A DNA stretch of 64,000 nucleotides from contig CM070598.1 of NCBI GenBank assembly GCA_036346395.1, forward strand, positions 2,897,517-2,961,516. Reading direction: 5' to 3'. Below the pieces are notes generated by a model. That model worked only from the letters and a program-made list of their open reading frames with translations, was not told the DNA's origin and did no database searches. Shown piece by piece: positions 20,750 through 32,238 of this stretch; positions within the stretch are counted from its first letter, which is position 1; each line of letters begins with the position of its first letter. The position numbers were made by a program, and so were the translations under genes. The stretch is from Hsuehochloa calcarea (taxonomy: Eukaryota; Streptophyta; Magnoliopsida; Poales; Poaceae).

Positions 20750-23700
20750 ATGGAGGTGCATGTGCAGGTGCGGACCCACGCGCAGGCCGGCGAGTTGCCC
20801 TCGAACGACGCCGGAGATGGCGCGGCAGCGGAGGCCGACTTCTCGTGGGCGTCCGTCCTCCTCCCGTAAGTTATTCCTCGCTCCATATCTCAGTCGATGT
20901 CTTTTGGGGATAATCCAAATGTGCTAGGTAGAATGCATTTCTAGTTTGATTTCACCTTCCACATCGTGTAATCAGCCCGGGGATTAAACCGACTCCAATG
21001 CATTGCGAATGCCTCGTTTAGTAGATTATGCCTAGTCCAGGGTATTCTGGAGGATAACAATGTCAATTCGGTCAGTTTTTAAGATTACGCAAATTAGGGC
21101 TGTAGTATGGGAAATTAGCATGTGTATAGTCAATTGTAACAAAGATGCGACATAATTTTACATTGTCTTCTCTTATGCTGCATAAACATCGTCTCACAAG
21201 GACTTTCCATGTCTTGCACTTAAAGCAGTTATAAAATGCATGGTATAATTCAGGATTTGTTATATTTTCATATATTTTTATTACAGACTGAATGCGTATG
21301 TTGCAGCATTCAGGTTTAATCCAGTGTTGCTTGTCCTAGCATTCCTGTTTGGTATAGGGATTCAAAAATAAACAAACAAACAAATAAAGGGTCAATACGA
21401 TAGTCTCTGGAGCTTCCAGTACTAATGGGAAAATGCTCGGAATCTAGGTTCTTGTTCCCTGCCTTGGGGGGTCTCCTTTTCGGTTTTGACATTGGAGCAA
21501 CCTCGGGAGCATCTATATCGTTGCAGGTCAGTCCCCATTTTGTTGTTTTGCAAGTTCCTGTAGTTGACATTCACTCTCACGGGGTTGCTTCCTCTTCATT
21601 TTTCAGTCTGCTGATCTCAGTGGCACCACTTGGTTCAGCCTCTCATCTGTGCAGCTAGGGCTTGTGGTAATCCTTTGGGAGATTTCCGTGCTTCATAAGC
21701 TTTCGCTTCACCTTCCCATTCAAGTTGTTATGTTTAATGAGCTTTATTGTCATTTTATTTAGGCAAGTGGTTCACTTTATGGTGCTCTTGTTGGTTCCAT
21801 TCTCACATACCGCGTTGCGGATTTTCTAGGTGATTTTAGACACTAGCCTGCTTCAATTTTCCTTACTGTATATTATTTGACAAGGAAATGACTTCACTGC
21901 TACAACCATCTTGGTGCAGGAAGAAGAATAGAATTGGTCACAGCAGCTGCATTATATATTTTTGGTGCTTTGGTCACTGGATTTGCCCCTAATTTTGTAG
22001 TTCTGATCATAGGTCGTCTCTTTTATGGCACTGGTATTGGTTTGGTGAGTAGCTGCAAGCACAACTGTTTCTTGCAAATATGAATGTGTAGATGAATTTG
22101 TGGGGACCAGTAGTTAGATATTAAATATGCCCCTTCTACCACTACTAACACCCAAAAAACATAGGTAATCTATGATTTGAAACAATTCCTTCCCACCTAT
22201 GATATTCACCGTTCTGTGTGTCATGATGCCTGGTCAGGTTTTTCTGATTTACCAATTAATTACCGAAGTGTGACTGAGTAAAAAAAATCGGTACCAATGT
22301 AGCATGATGACCATGTTTTTTACTGAATTAGTTATAATATAACTAGATAGAAATCATGGATGGCAGTATGGCACTATTTGGATCCTTGGAGTATAATATT
22401 ATCATGCATATATAGCGAAATCAACTTAGTTGATGAAATCCACCTTTTAGGCTAAGATCTATCTTTTTTTTTTCTTTGTTTGAATTTCTGAGCTTGTTGG
22501 TACTCGGTGGCTCGGTGCTGTGACTGTAATATCTACACTATCTTGTTTTGCACCAGCTTAAAACACCCATAATTGTTTAAATTGTCAGTGTTTTGTTAAA
22601 AGGCTTAATAGCAACTGAAGAGGAGGTTCACAACTTTTTTGCACCTTTATTCCTTTGGCTGCTCCCACTTCAGTTTGTCTTCAAAAAATTAATTTGGTTC
22701 CCCATCTTGAATGCATTTGTAGAGGGTTGCACATTTGGACCAAGGGTGAAATACTGAACAGAAACAGAACTGCAAAGTAGCATAGTCATGATCAACTAGG
22801 GGTATGGGAGAGATTATCGACTAATACTGTTATCTAACATTACATTGTTATGTCACTGAACCGTCATGGTGCTCTGTGCCAGGCAATGCATGGTGCCCCT
22901 CTTTATATTGCAGAGACTTCTCCTTCACAAATACGTGGAACATTGATATCTTTGAAGGAGCTATTTATTGTATTAGGGATACTGGTAACTATCTACTCTT
23001 GCAGATGTTATACAATTATACAATCGTACTTCAATGTACCCATTTGATGCCTGCTGACTATTAATTAATATAATATTTTGCAGATTGGATACCTCATAGG
23101 AAGTCTTGAAATTGACGTTGTAGGAGGATGGCGTTACATGTTTGGTTTTGGTGCTCCGCTGGCGGCTATAATGGCTATTGGTATGTGGACTTCACCACCT
23201 TCACCGAGATGGCTACTTATCAGGGCAGTGCAAGGAAAGGGACCTGTGGAAGATAACAAAAAGAAGGCAATTCATGCCCTGAGAAGACTGAGAGGCCGGT
23301 CAGCAAGTGACAAAGTTTTGGCAGATGAAATTGATGATACCCTTGTCTCTATTAAGGCTGCCTATGCAGAACGAGAATCTGAAGGAAACATTTGGGAGAT
23401 ATTTGAGGGAGCTAGCTTGAAGGCCTTCATCATTGGAGGAGGACTGGTCCTCTTCCAGCAGGTCTTCGTCCTCTTCAGCCCACTTATATGCAGCTCATCT
23501 GAATTTAAAATCTGCTTTGATCATCCTATTAAATTTGAAATTTTCTGCCCCTATAAAGTAAAGTGAGAGGTCCTTTGTAATATATTTCCTACTCTAAACC
23601 AGATTTTTTTCTTATATAAGTTATTTTCTCATATTTAAAATTCATTACTAGGATTTATGGGGCAGTCCCTAGTTGAAAAATTCAACAAAATTAAATGTCC

Positions 23701-26700
23701 ATGCATTCTATGCTGTTTGAACCTTTCTTAATTTTCAAAAATTGATGAAACTTACTTCTTTTTTAGTGTTCATGAACTTGATGCATTGATGTTATCAAGT
23801 AAGCTTAAACTCTTATTTGGCAGATAACAGGCCAGCCAAGTGTTCTGTATTATGCAACTTCCATCATTCAGGTTCCTCTGTTTTGCTTGGAACTGTCAAT
23901 GGTTTCTTTTGATATAGAACAAATGGAAGTAGGAATATTAGTTTCTCATATTGCTGAATTGCTTTGATGCATAAAATTCAATTTCTCGATGTTCTATATT
24001 TCTGTAGACTGCTGGGTTTGCAGCTGCTTCCGATGCTGCCAGAGTGTCAATTTTGATTGGGCTGTTCAAGGTAATGCTAAGGAGCTTGATCATTACTATA
24101 CTCAGAGTATGTTATGTTAGCTATTTTTGTACCAGGACAGGTTGGTAGAAATGCTAAGGAGCTTACACTTTCTTTTATTTAAGGTTGTCACGGCGCCCTG
24201 GCAAGTCGTGGCGAGCTCGTGGCGCTAGGACGCCTAGGCGCCCGCCATAGCGAGAGACTTGGACGGTGGTAATAAAAATAACAAATAATACCTTATATGA
24301 CTGAAAATAACTAAATTAACTAACATAAGTACTTAATATTTACGTACCAATTTACCATGCATATGTTAGATATATATATTGTGTAGGGTGTTATTTGCAT
24401 TTGTCCCATCATTGTACATGTTATATATTGGCCTTTGGCCCATTGGAATACATAGATTGATATATCGCTCCGGCAAGTCGTGGCGAGCATTCTCTTGGCT
24501 CGTGGCGCTAGGGCGCACACTATCGAGCGCTGCGGCTTATGGTTTTTCTTGCCATAGCGATCTTGATGGTAATAAAATAACAAATAATACCTTATATGAC
24601 TGAAAATAACAACTAAATTAACTAACATAAGTACTTAATATTTACGTACCAATTTACCATGCATAAACCAGCCCATATCGATGTATAACATGCTTCTTCA
24701 CTCACTTGCACCATGCATAACATGCTTCTTCAGGGAGGTCGTCAGGTGTCGAGACATATCGATTTTAAAAAAGACTACCAAGAAAAATAAAAAGAAAAAG
24801 AAAATTCACAAGCACAGCCCATTTCTAGGCCCAGTTAAACCAGCCCATCATCACTCACTTGAGCAGGCCACTTCTGCCTCTCTCTCTCCCCGATTCCAAA
24901 GCTTCCTAAACCATCATCGTCGTCTCTCCCACCCAAATAAATCGGCACTTCGGCAGAGGCGGCGGCAGCAGCAGCTCATAGAAGAGGCAAAGAGGCAAAG
25001 CAGAGGCGAGGGTGGCGGCAGCAGCAGCAGCTCATAGAAGAGGCAAAGAGGCAGGTAGAGGCAGCGGCGGCGGCAGCAGCAGCTTAGAGAAGATGCAAAG
25101 CAGAGGCGACGGCGGCGGCAGCAGCAGCTCAGAGAAGAGGCAAAGAAGAGGCGGTGGCAGCAAAACAGAGCAGCTCATAGCAGGGGGAAGAACCGAAGAA
25201 GAAAGAAGGGAGATGCAGTATAGAGAGCAAAGGGGGAAGAACCGAAGAAGAAAGGAGGGAGATGCAACGTAGAGGAAGAAGAAGCAGCGCAAATCAGAGT
25301 TGACCTGGGGGGCGATTGGGAGTTGAAGGCGACCAAGAGGGGCAGCGGCGGAAGTGAGCTACAGAGGGCGCATCTGCTGTTTTCCCTCTCGAAGCCACCC
25401 GATCTGTTCTCTCCCCTCCTTCACGTGTATCGTGGAGAACTTCTCGGGTTGTTCCTCCTCTAGGTGCTCACCAGAAGGAGCTCGACGACGCCCAGGCGAT
25501 CGTGGCGTCGCCTAACTTTTCCAGGCGCTCGCCCAAGTCTACCTCTCCTGGGCGATGGACCTCGGCGTCTCTTCCGGCGACTGGACGCCAAGTCGTCGAC
25601 TAGGCGACGCCGTGATAACCTTGCTTTTATTCTTCAATGTATGTGTTTTTTTAAACAAATTCTTCAATGTATGTTTGTGTTAGGAATAACAACTTGTATT
25701 CTCAGGGGGCCAAAGGGCCAGTATATATAGAAAAGTACAAGAGGTGAATATGCAAATAAACCCTCATAACAATGGAGAATAATACAATGATACATATATC
25801 TCTAACACCCCCCTCAAACTCATGGTGGAACAATAACACTGAGTTTGGAGAGATAGAAGCCATGTTGTGCTCTAGTCTGGGCATTCGTGAAGAAATCCGC
25901 TATCTGAAGTTCGGAAGGCACATACTGAAGAGCAATCACCTGATCATGCACACAAGATCTCATGAAGGAAGCATCAACACCAATATGCTTGGTGAGCTCA
26001 TGCTTCACAGGGTCACGAGTAATACTGATAGCACATGTACTGTCTGACAAAAGAGGAGTTGATGTAGTGACAGAAACACCAAAATCCTCAAGTTACCACC
26101 GTAGCCAAGTAATCTCTGCTGTCAAGAGAGCCATAGCTCGTAACTCAGCCTCTGCACTCGAACGGGATACTGCAGTCTGTTTCTTCGTCTTCCAGGCAAT
26201 GAGACTCATGGATGAAAATCCGTGGATTCTGCGTGATAACGGAAAACCCTACGGTTTTTCCGGTTTAGCAAATTCAAATTCTAGTTTTCAAATTTTGGCT
26301 GGTTTTTAAGCAAATTCAAACGAATTTCATCTGGTTTTTTCGTAAATCCGTGTCGTGATTCTGAATTACCAACCGATCCACCAGAAAGCGCTTGCCCGAG
26401 ATTTTTATCCTTGAATGAGAGAACCACCAAGAAAAAACACAGTAACCAGAGATAGACTGACGATCAGAGGAATTGTTGGCCCAAGTAGCATCCGAATAAG
26501 CCTGGAGCTGTAACGAGCTGGAGTGCGGGAAAAAGAGACAGCGAGAGATAGTTCCACAAAGGTATTGCAGAACTCGAAAAAGGTGGTTGTAGTGGACCGG
26601 AGTGGGAGTAGAGACGAACTGACTCAGAATGTGGACTGGATAAGTGATATCTGGACGAGTAACAGCAAGGTAGACAAGACTCCCAACAAGATGACGATAG

Positions 26701-29207
26701 CGAGTCGCATCAGAAAGAGGCTCGCCATCAGAGGGCCGGAGATGAACGTTGAGCTCCATGGGAGTCTCAACATTACGCTGATCAGTGAGAGGCGCGATCA
26801 AGAAGATCCTGAATATACTTTTCTTGGGACATAAAGAAGCCATATGGAGTGGAAGTAACCTCAATCCCAAGGAAGTAACGAAGAGGACCAAGATCCGACA
26901 TAAGGAACTGCTCACTTAGACGAGCCTTGACAAAGGCAATGTACTTAGAATCATCTCCGGTGATGATCATATCATCAACATATAGAAGAAGAGTCGGACC
27001 ACGGGACGAAGTGTGGACAAAAAGGGCAGGATCATGATCACTAGCTGAGAAGCCAGCATCAGTGACCACAGAGGAGAAGCGCTCAAACCAAGCACGAGTG
27101 GCTTGTTTAAGGCCATAGAGAGCGGCGAAGGCGGCGGACCATGCCCTCGAGAATGAATACCCAGGTGGCGGATGCATGTAGACCTCCTCACGCAACTCGC
27201 CATTAAGAAAGACATTCTTGACATCAAGCTGAGAAACAGACCAATGGCGAACAGACGCCACCGAAAGAAGAGTGCGGACAGTGGTCATGTGGGCCACAGG
27301 AGCAAAAGTCTCGTTGTAGTCACGACCATGCTCCTGCTGGAAGCCACGAGCAATAAGACGCGTCTTATAGCGCTCAAGAGAGCCATCAGAGCGAGTCTTA
27401 ATTTTATAGACCAACTTACACGTGATGGGACGAGAATGAGATAGAAAAAGAACAAGATCCCAAGTACCCGATGCGCTCGAGGCGACAATCTCTCGGCCAT
27501 GGCATCTTGCCACTCGGGGTGAAATAACAAGACATCCGGTAGGAGACAGGCTCATGGGTAGCCGCACCAAAGAAACCAAAAGCAGGCGGGAGGCGAATCG
27601 GTGACGATCGCGGAGACCATAGCGAGGAGATGATGACCCATCCGGGGAAGATGGAGCATCAGGAGAAGATGAAACATCAGGGGAAGATGGCTCATCTGGA
27701 AGATCCTCAATACGAGGTCGACGAGTGTAGAAGAGAGTGGGAGGAGCCTGAGGAGCCACATGAGACGAATCGGGTGGCGACAATGGCGGAGAGGCCTTAG
27801 GAGGTATAGGTGGAGACTCAGTGGGACGGGTGGACGAGGGCAAGACAGAGATGGGTGTATTTGTAAAAGTCAAAAAAGAATAGCAACTTGTATTCTCAGG
27901 GGGCCAAAGGGCCAGTATATATAGACAAATACAGGAGGTGAATATGCAAATAACCCCTCATAACAATGGGGAATAATACAATGATACATATATCTCTAAC
28001 AGTTTGATAGTTCTATTCTTGCAGTTGCTGATGACAGGTGTTGCAGTATTTAAAGTCGACGATCTTGGAAGGCGTCCATTACTGATAGGAGGTGTTGGTG
28101 GAATTGTGAGTAATTTTGCACTTTCCTAGGACTTGTTTAGGTTCTATGGGTTGCATGGAAAGTGCGCTCATATCCATCTATTTACCTATTTGATCACATA
28201 GTTCCACTTGATGTAGATACTAAACAATATTTTCGTTAGTATTCTTTACAACTAGATGCTTAAAAACCTTTCTGACTTAGTTCAAGTTACATCAGACATA
28301 GAAACAATAGTACAAGGTAGATTCTGAATAAATTGCCCTTATGCTTTGTATTACCTGGAAATGCAGGCTATTTCCCTGTTCCTACTAGCCGCTTACTACA
28401 AGATTCTGAACAGATTCCCTTTTGTTGCTGTTGGTGCTTTACTTCTATATGTCGGATGTTACCAGGTTGGTGCTTTACTTCTGTTACTTCTGTAGGGGAT
28501 TGAGATGTCTATGACGTGTACAAGAAATTGAGACGTCCTTATGTTTCAGGTGTCGTTTGGTCCAATAAGTTGGCTAATGGTCTCTGAGATCTTCCCACTC
28601 CGAACAAGAGGACGTGGAATCAGCCTTGCAGTACTTACAAATTTTGGCTCAAATGCATTGGTGAAATTTGCGTTTTCACCCTTGCAGGTATTGCTACTCA
28701 AGTTGTTATCCCCTAGCAGATATTTTATTTATTTTTTTGACGTAAGTACCAGATATTTTATCATATTTTAATCTCATCAAATGGATACCCTAAATATTAT
28801 GTGAACAACTGAATATATCTATATGGAGTCGATGCGCCCTAGGAATTTTCTCCGGTAATAGCACATTTTTTAAAAGAATATAATAGCACAACCTACAAAA
28901 GAAGAGAACAAACTCTTTAGTATCATTGCCTAGTTTTGCAAAAATCAACTTCTTCTCCAGTCCGGACTCTGGACTGACGTATTTTGGCCTCCTGCTTTAA
29001 ATACTGCTATCAGTTGCTTGTTCACAAATATATGAACAAACAGAACTCAAGTGCCAAAAAAAATCGCTACAGGAATTCCTTGGACCAGCCAACATTTTTC
29101 TTCTTTTCGGAGCCATATCGTTGCTCTCCCTCGCGTTTGTTATCCTCAATGTTCCAGAGACAAAAGGACTGAACTTGGAGGAGATTGAATCTAAGATTCT
29201 GAAGTAA
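20750..29207 (+). CDS. Plastid-type sugar/proton symporter (MFS), 13 exons, 496 aa as read
   Basis: A major-facilitator sugar carrier, closest by recall to Arabidopsis At5g59250 (D-xylose-proton symporter-like 3, chloroplastic). Exons: 20750-20865, 21448-21526, 21607-21666, 21763-21829, 21920-22044, 22883-22984, 23084-23461, 23824-23871, 24008-24070, 28025-28105, 28367-28465, 28550-28687, 29073-29207. All introns are GT-AG and the frame holds throughout. Motifs in order: FPALGGLLFGFDIGATSG in helix 1, GRR after helix 2, PSPRWLL, QQITGQPSVLYYA, DDLGRRPLL and the C-terminal PETKGL; twelve helices are expected. The family member has about 80 more N-terminal residues, a transit peptide. ATG 20750 is the first in frame after a TAG at 20675, so plastid targeting is uncertain. 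Intron 9 is about 4 kb because of two transposons; their effect on splicing is unknown. Confidence 0.9.
24201..24668 (+). repeat. Direct repeat inside the hAT element (272-bp period)
   Basis: The block starting GCAAGTCGTGGCGAG at 24201 recurs at 24473. Both run through AACAAATAATACCTTATATG to TTTACGTACCAATTTACCATGCATA. The first copy lacks a few internal bases. Confidence 0.85.
24950..25270 (+). repeat. Tandem repeats in the hAT interior
   Basis: About four imperfect units built on GGCGGCAGCAGCAGCTCA and AGAGAAGAGGCAAAG (24955-25160). Two units of a roughly 50-bp repeat containing GGGGGAAGAACCGAAGAAG follow (25181-25265). The composition differs strongly from the surrounding intron. Confidence 0.75.
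25678..25807 (-). repeat. 3' LTR of the intronic Copia element
   Basis: 130 bp. On the minus strand it begins TGTTAGAGATATATG and ends CCTAACA. The polypurine tract lies immediately next to it at 25808. Confidence 0.88.
25820..27873 (-). pseudogene. Copia RT-RNase H relic in transporter intron 9
   Basis: On the minus strand a 363-residue open stretch (27873-26782) holds the linker before RT (YTRRPRIEDLPDEP) and RT. Motifs: RLIARGFQQEHG, LDVKNVFLNGEL and the catalytic LLLYVDDMIITGDD. After a frameshift the next part (26915-26395) continues with YLAVTRPDITYPV and RNase H sequence (AYSDATWA). An insert of about 170 bp at about 26225-26400 splits RNase H, which resumes as SRSSAEAELRAMALLTAEI and runs to about 25820. 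Gag, protease and integrase are absent. Non-functional. Confidence 0.85.
27877..28001 (-). repeat. 5' LTR of the intronic Copia element, truncated
   Basis: Matches 25678-25807 over about 120 bp. The last bases before the expected CTAACA end are missing, and pol-derived sequence follows directly. Confidence 0.85.
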
Positions 29208-29915
29208 GGTGCCAAAGGCTGCACTGCAAAGTGCAAACCAGGAAGTCCGTTGGTACTCTAGTCTCTACCTGGCCGTTCGCAGGATTGGAGATTAAGGGTG
29301 TGTCACAGTTTCGTCAGATACACTTGATAGATCTCGGTGTAAAGTTGTTCTGCCGATTTTCTTGTGTAATTAATATACTTGTAGATGCATCTGTAGCTCT
29401 AGCAATCATAACCACGCTCCAGTTGTGAATTGTCCTTCGTCAGCTCGTTCTGAAGCAGCTGTCATGTTGTGTCGATGCCTGTAATTTTAACGGTACTGTT
29501 AAAAGTGTATATATGTAATTATGTATAAGTCTGTAACGTAGAATTATGGTTGCTAAATTTTCTTGAATTTGAACTCGAGAATACCCTGCTTTGCTAGCAT
29601 AACCTGCCAATCAAGATGCATTTGCCCTAGACTTATTTAACATGACTGGGCCAAGTCCCAAGCATATCACAATCGACGAATTCACAGAAAAATGAGACAG
29701 ACGAAGACACCACCTTTAACATTGCCGATATTTAGCATTGAAGTAAGCTGCAGATGTACATTTGGCGTTTCATTTATTCGTGACAAGATGGTTTACCTGA
29801 TGTGTCTGGCCCATATCCTGGCCTCGTGTGGGATCTTGGATGCTGTATTATATATCCAGGGATATAAATAACAATGCTCTGTAATAACAAAATAAAACCA
29901 CGAGGCTACGGGCCC

Positions 29916-29958
<43 letters not shown>

Positions 29959-30300
29959 CAGTTGCTTTCGTTCATCAAGTCTTTCTTCCCTGTGTAAAGA
30001 TTTTAGCTTTTTGTCTCAGCATGTTCAAGTCTTTCCTTTTTTTTTTTTTGTAAGACTGAGCTTTCATATATGTTGCTATGCTCACTGATGATGCTTCGTC
30101 ATCCAGATGATATCGTGATAAGCAAGAACCCAATCATTCTAGAAAGAATTAGAGTGGAGAGAAAATAGACAAGCCCCATGGACCAGATGGTATATGTGAA
30201 TCTAGAATTCTTCAAGTGTAAATGATGCTCAGTTTGCTTACAGTTCAGTCCAGTCCATCTATCCTTCCCTGCATCTTCCACGTTCCTGAAGAAGTCAGTA
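29208..30300. other. 3' flank of the transporter gene
   Basis: Probable 3' UTR for the first 300-350 bp, then intergenic sequence with a GA microsatellite. No gene is seen. Confidence 0.5.
29916..29955 (+). repeat. GA dinucleotide microsatellite
   Basis: About 20 GA units with one AAG interruption. Confidence 0.95.
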
Positions 30301-30301
30301 A

Positions 30302-30549
30302 ACTATCACAGTATCAAATTGAGAGAGTGAAATATTTAAGATAATTACACATATTGTATGTATTGATAAGTCAAAAGTTACATATATAGACCAAAAGTTA
30401 CAGTTTGGACCAGTAACCAAAGAGTCTAACACTAAGTATAGACCAGGAGCCGAAGAGTCTAACAGAAACCGAAGAGTCTTTAACACTAAGTGTGGACCAA
30501 AACGAAGAGTCAGGAACCAAGAGTCTAACAGGATCTGAAGAGTCTAACA
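30302..30549 (-). repeat. 3' LTR of the old Copia element
   Basis: Ends GAGTCTAACA at 30549 next to a C-run that is the minus-strand polypurine tract. It holds several copies of a GAAGAGTCTAACA motif. The left edge is uncertain. Confidence 0.65.
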
Positions 30550-31269
30550 CCCCCCTACAGTTGGAGCGTCGGTGGAATGGACGTTCAAACTGGACCGAAA
30601 CTCGATGAAGACAGAAGTAGGTAGCCCTTTGGTGAAGATATCGACGTACTGAAATGTCATCGGAACGTGAAGAACGCGGATATCACCAAGACCAACTCGT
30701 TCCCGGACGAAGTGAAGGTCAATCTCAACATGTTTAGTGCGCTGATATTGCACCAGATTTGTTGAGAGATAGACCGCGCTGACATTGTCGCAGTAGACGA
30801 GGATAGCTCGGCGTGGAGTGCTGTGAAGCTTCTGAAGAAGTTGGCGCAGCCAGCACGCCTCAGCAACAGCATTGGCCACAGCCCGGTACTCAGCCTCTGC
30901 ACTCGAACAAGAGATAGTGTGTTGCCGTTTCGAGGACCATGAGACGAGATTGTCACCCAGGAATACAACGTAGCCTGAAGTGGACTTGCGCGTGTCGGGA
31001 CAACCAGCCCAGTCGGCGTCGGAGTAAACAACCAAATCTGTAGAGGTGGCTCGGTGAAGAAGAAGGCCGTAGTCGATGGTGCCGCAAAGATACTGAATAA
31101 TGCGCTTCACGTCGGCGAGGTGCGGCTCGCGAGGATCATGCATATGGAGGTAAACTTATTGTACAGCGTAGGAAATATCCAGGCGAATGAAAGTGAGGTA
31201 CTGCAAAGCACCCGCAAGAGTTCAGTAGAACGTCGGATCAGCCACAGAAGTGCCAGCAGCAGAGGAGAC
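30550..31269 (-). pseudogene. RNase H part of the old Copia element
   Basis: The minus strand gives LQYLTFIRLDISYAVQ then, after a stop, HDPREPHLADVKRIIQYLCG. RNase H follows: VVYSDADWAGCPDTRKSTSG, SSAEAEYRAVANAVAEA, and the C-terminal HVEIDLHFVRERV and VDIFTKGLP. This part is continuous from 31143 to the stop near 30544. Stops upstream (near 31225 and 31153) disable it. Confidence 0.88.
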
Positions 31270-32238
31270 TGATGAGGACATGACCCCTATGGATATAACC
31301 ATATTTGCTATGCTTGTTGTTCCAAGTAGATGAGCTCGTACGCTTCACTTAAATTATCAGGTGAGCTTGTTTTTAGGAGTGTCTTTATATTATATGAACT
31401 ATATGATGCTACCTAATGATAAAATATATATATGTGCAGCACCATGTCACTTTTGGTCCAAGACAAGCAAGCGATTCGAGTGGACCCGTTACGAATCGAG
31501 TTCGGCCTCCGAATCACCCCGACAAAGACCAACTTAAAACAGATATAACTTTTGCAAACGGAGTCCGATTTGGGTGTTCTTGGGCTTGTTGGAAAGCTAA
31601 CGACGATATCTTTCCAACGGATCCATCCTCACCTCCAAATTCCTTCTGTAGACTTCGAAATCGTCAAAAGAAGGTGCTATGTCACCAATTTGGGCCGATT
31701 TGGGCCTTGTAATCGTACCGGAATTGGCCCATATGCCGCCGGCCCAACTGGTGGCGTGATTACTGTTCACATGAACATTAATTTGTGCCTTTAGTCCCAC
31801 CCCTCTATTTCTTTTAGATTTGTGGCTCCTCATCCCCTATTTAAGGAGGACGCACCCCCTCTAGTTTCCTTGGATTTTGTTTAGTTAAAACTTAGCTACA
31901 TTGCAACTTCGTGTATTGGCTTGTATCGACTAGACCAACCCTGAATACCACTTCGAAATCCCAACTTTATCAAATATTTCAATCCTATTTGCAATACATG
32001 AGATTGCGTTTTACCTTATTCTTGCGTGCTTCTTTGGTGTATGCAGGAATTGATCTTCGTGATCAGGTCATCCGGGTATTCGTGCACGGTTGATAACGAC
32101 TTGTCGAGCAGTTCAGCGATTGCGTGGTTTCGAGCCTTGCGTGTTCGTAGCCAGGATCGTGAGAGTTGAGCGACGACAACCGAACTTATCGTTCTCATCG
32201 AAAGATCGGGCCAATAAATCAAACCTTAGGGTTCATCA
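31270..32238 (+). repeat. Left LTR of the 4.9-kb element
   Basis: 969 bp, close to the right LTR. Differences cluster at about 31465-31530, where CAG, CTGG, CCAG and CCGG of the right LTR are altered. Confidence 0.93.

Larger units (their letters stand above)
16675..22640 (+). repeat. Right copy of the segmental direct duplication
   Basis: Collinear with 1-7850 apart from the 2.0-kb LTR element and small indels. It holds the second U1 gene and exons 1-5 of the complete transporter. At 22640 the sequence continues into the rest of intron 5, where the left copy switches to Gypsy sequence. Confidence 0.95.
24180..25623 (+). mobile_element. Non-autonomous hAT-type transposon in transporter intron 9
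   Basis: An 8-bp target duplication CTTTTATT flanks it (24172-24179 and 25624-25631). The terminal inverted repeats are about 16 bp (TAAGGTTGTCACGGCG against the inverse of the right end), with subterminal CG-rich blocks rich in GGCG, CGCC and CTAGGCG. An 8-bp duplication and such ends fit the hAT superfamily. No transposase is present. The interior has a 272-bp-period direct repeat and a GC-rich block with tandem repeats that looks unlike the ends and may be captured sequence. Confidence 0.85.
25678..28001 (-). mobile_element. Internally deleted antisense Copia element in transporter intron 9
   Basis: Inserted 54 bp after the hAT element. A perfect 5-bp target duplication GTTTG flanks it (25673-25677 and 28002-28006). 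Short LTRs of about 125-130 bp lie at 25678-25807 and about 27877-28001. In element sense the polypurine tract (minus-strand GAGGGGGG) abuts the 25807 LTR. At the other end the LTR lost its last few bases and joins directly to the middle of pol, so the primer-binding site, gag, protease and integrase are gone. Intact flanks with a deleted inside point to deletion after insertion. Confidence 0.9.

Noticed and set aside
24681..25292. Ser- and Arg-rich frames on both strands
   Set aside because: Created by AGCAGC and GAAGAA tandem repeats in the hAT interior; no start, domain or conserved end.
30070..30125. Box C/D snoRNA-like sequence with repeated TGATGA
   Set aside because: No terminal stem and no properly placed box D; chance repetition.
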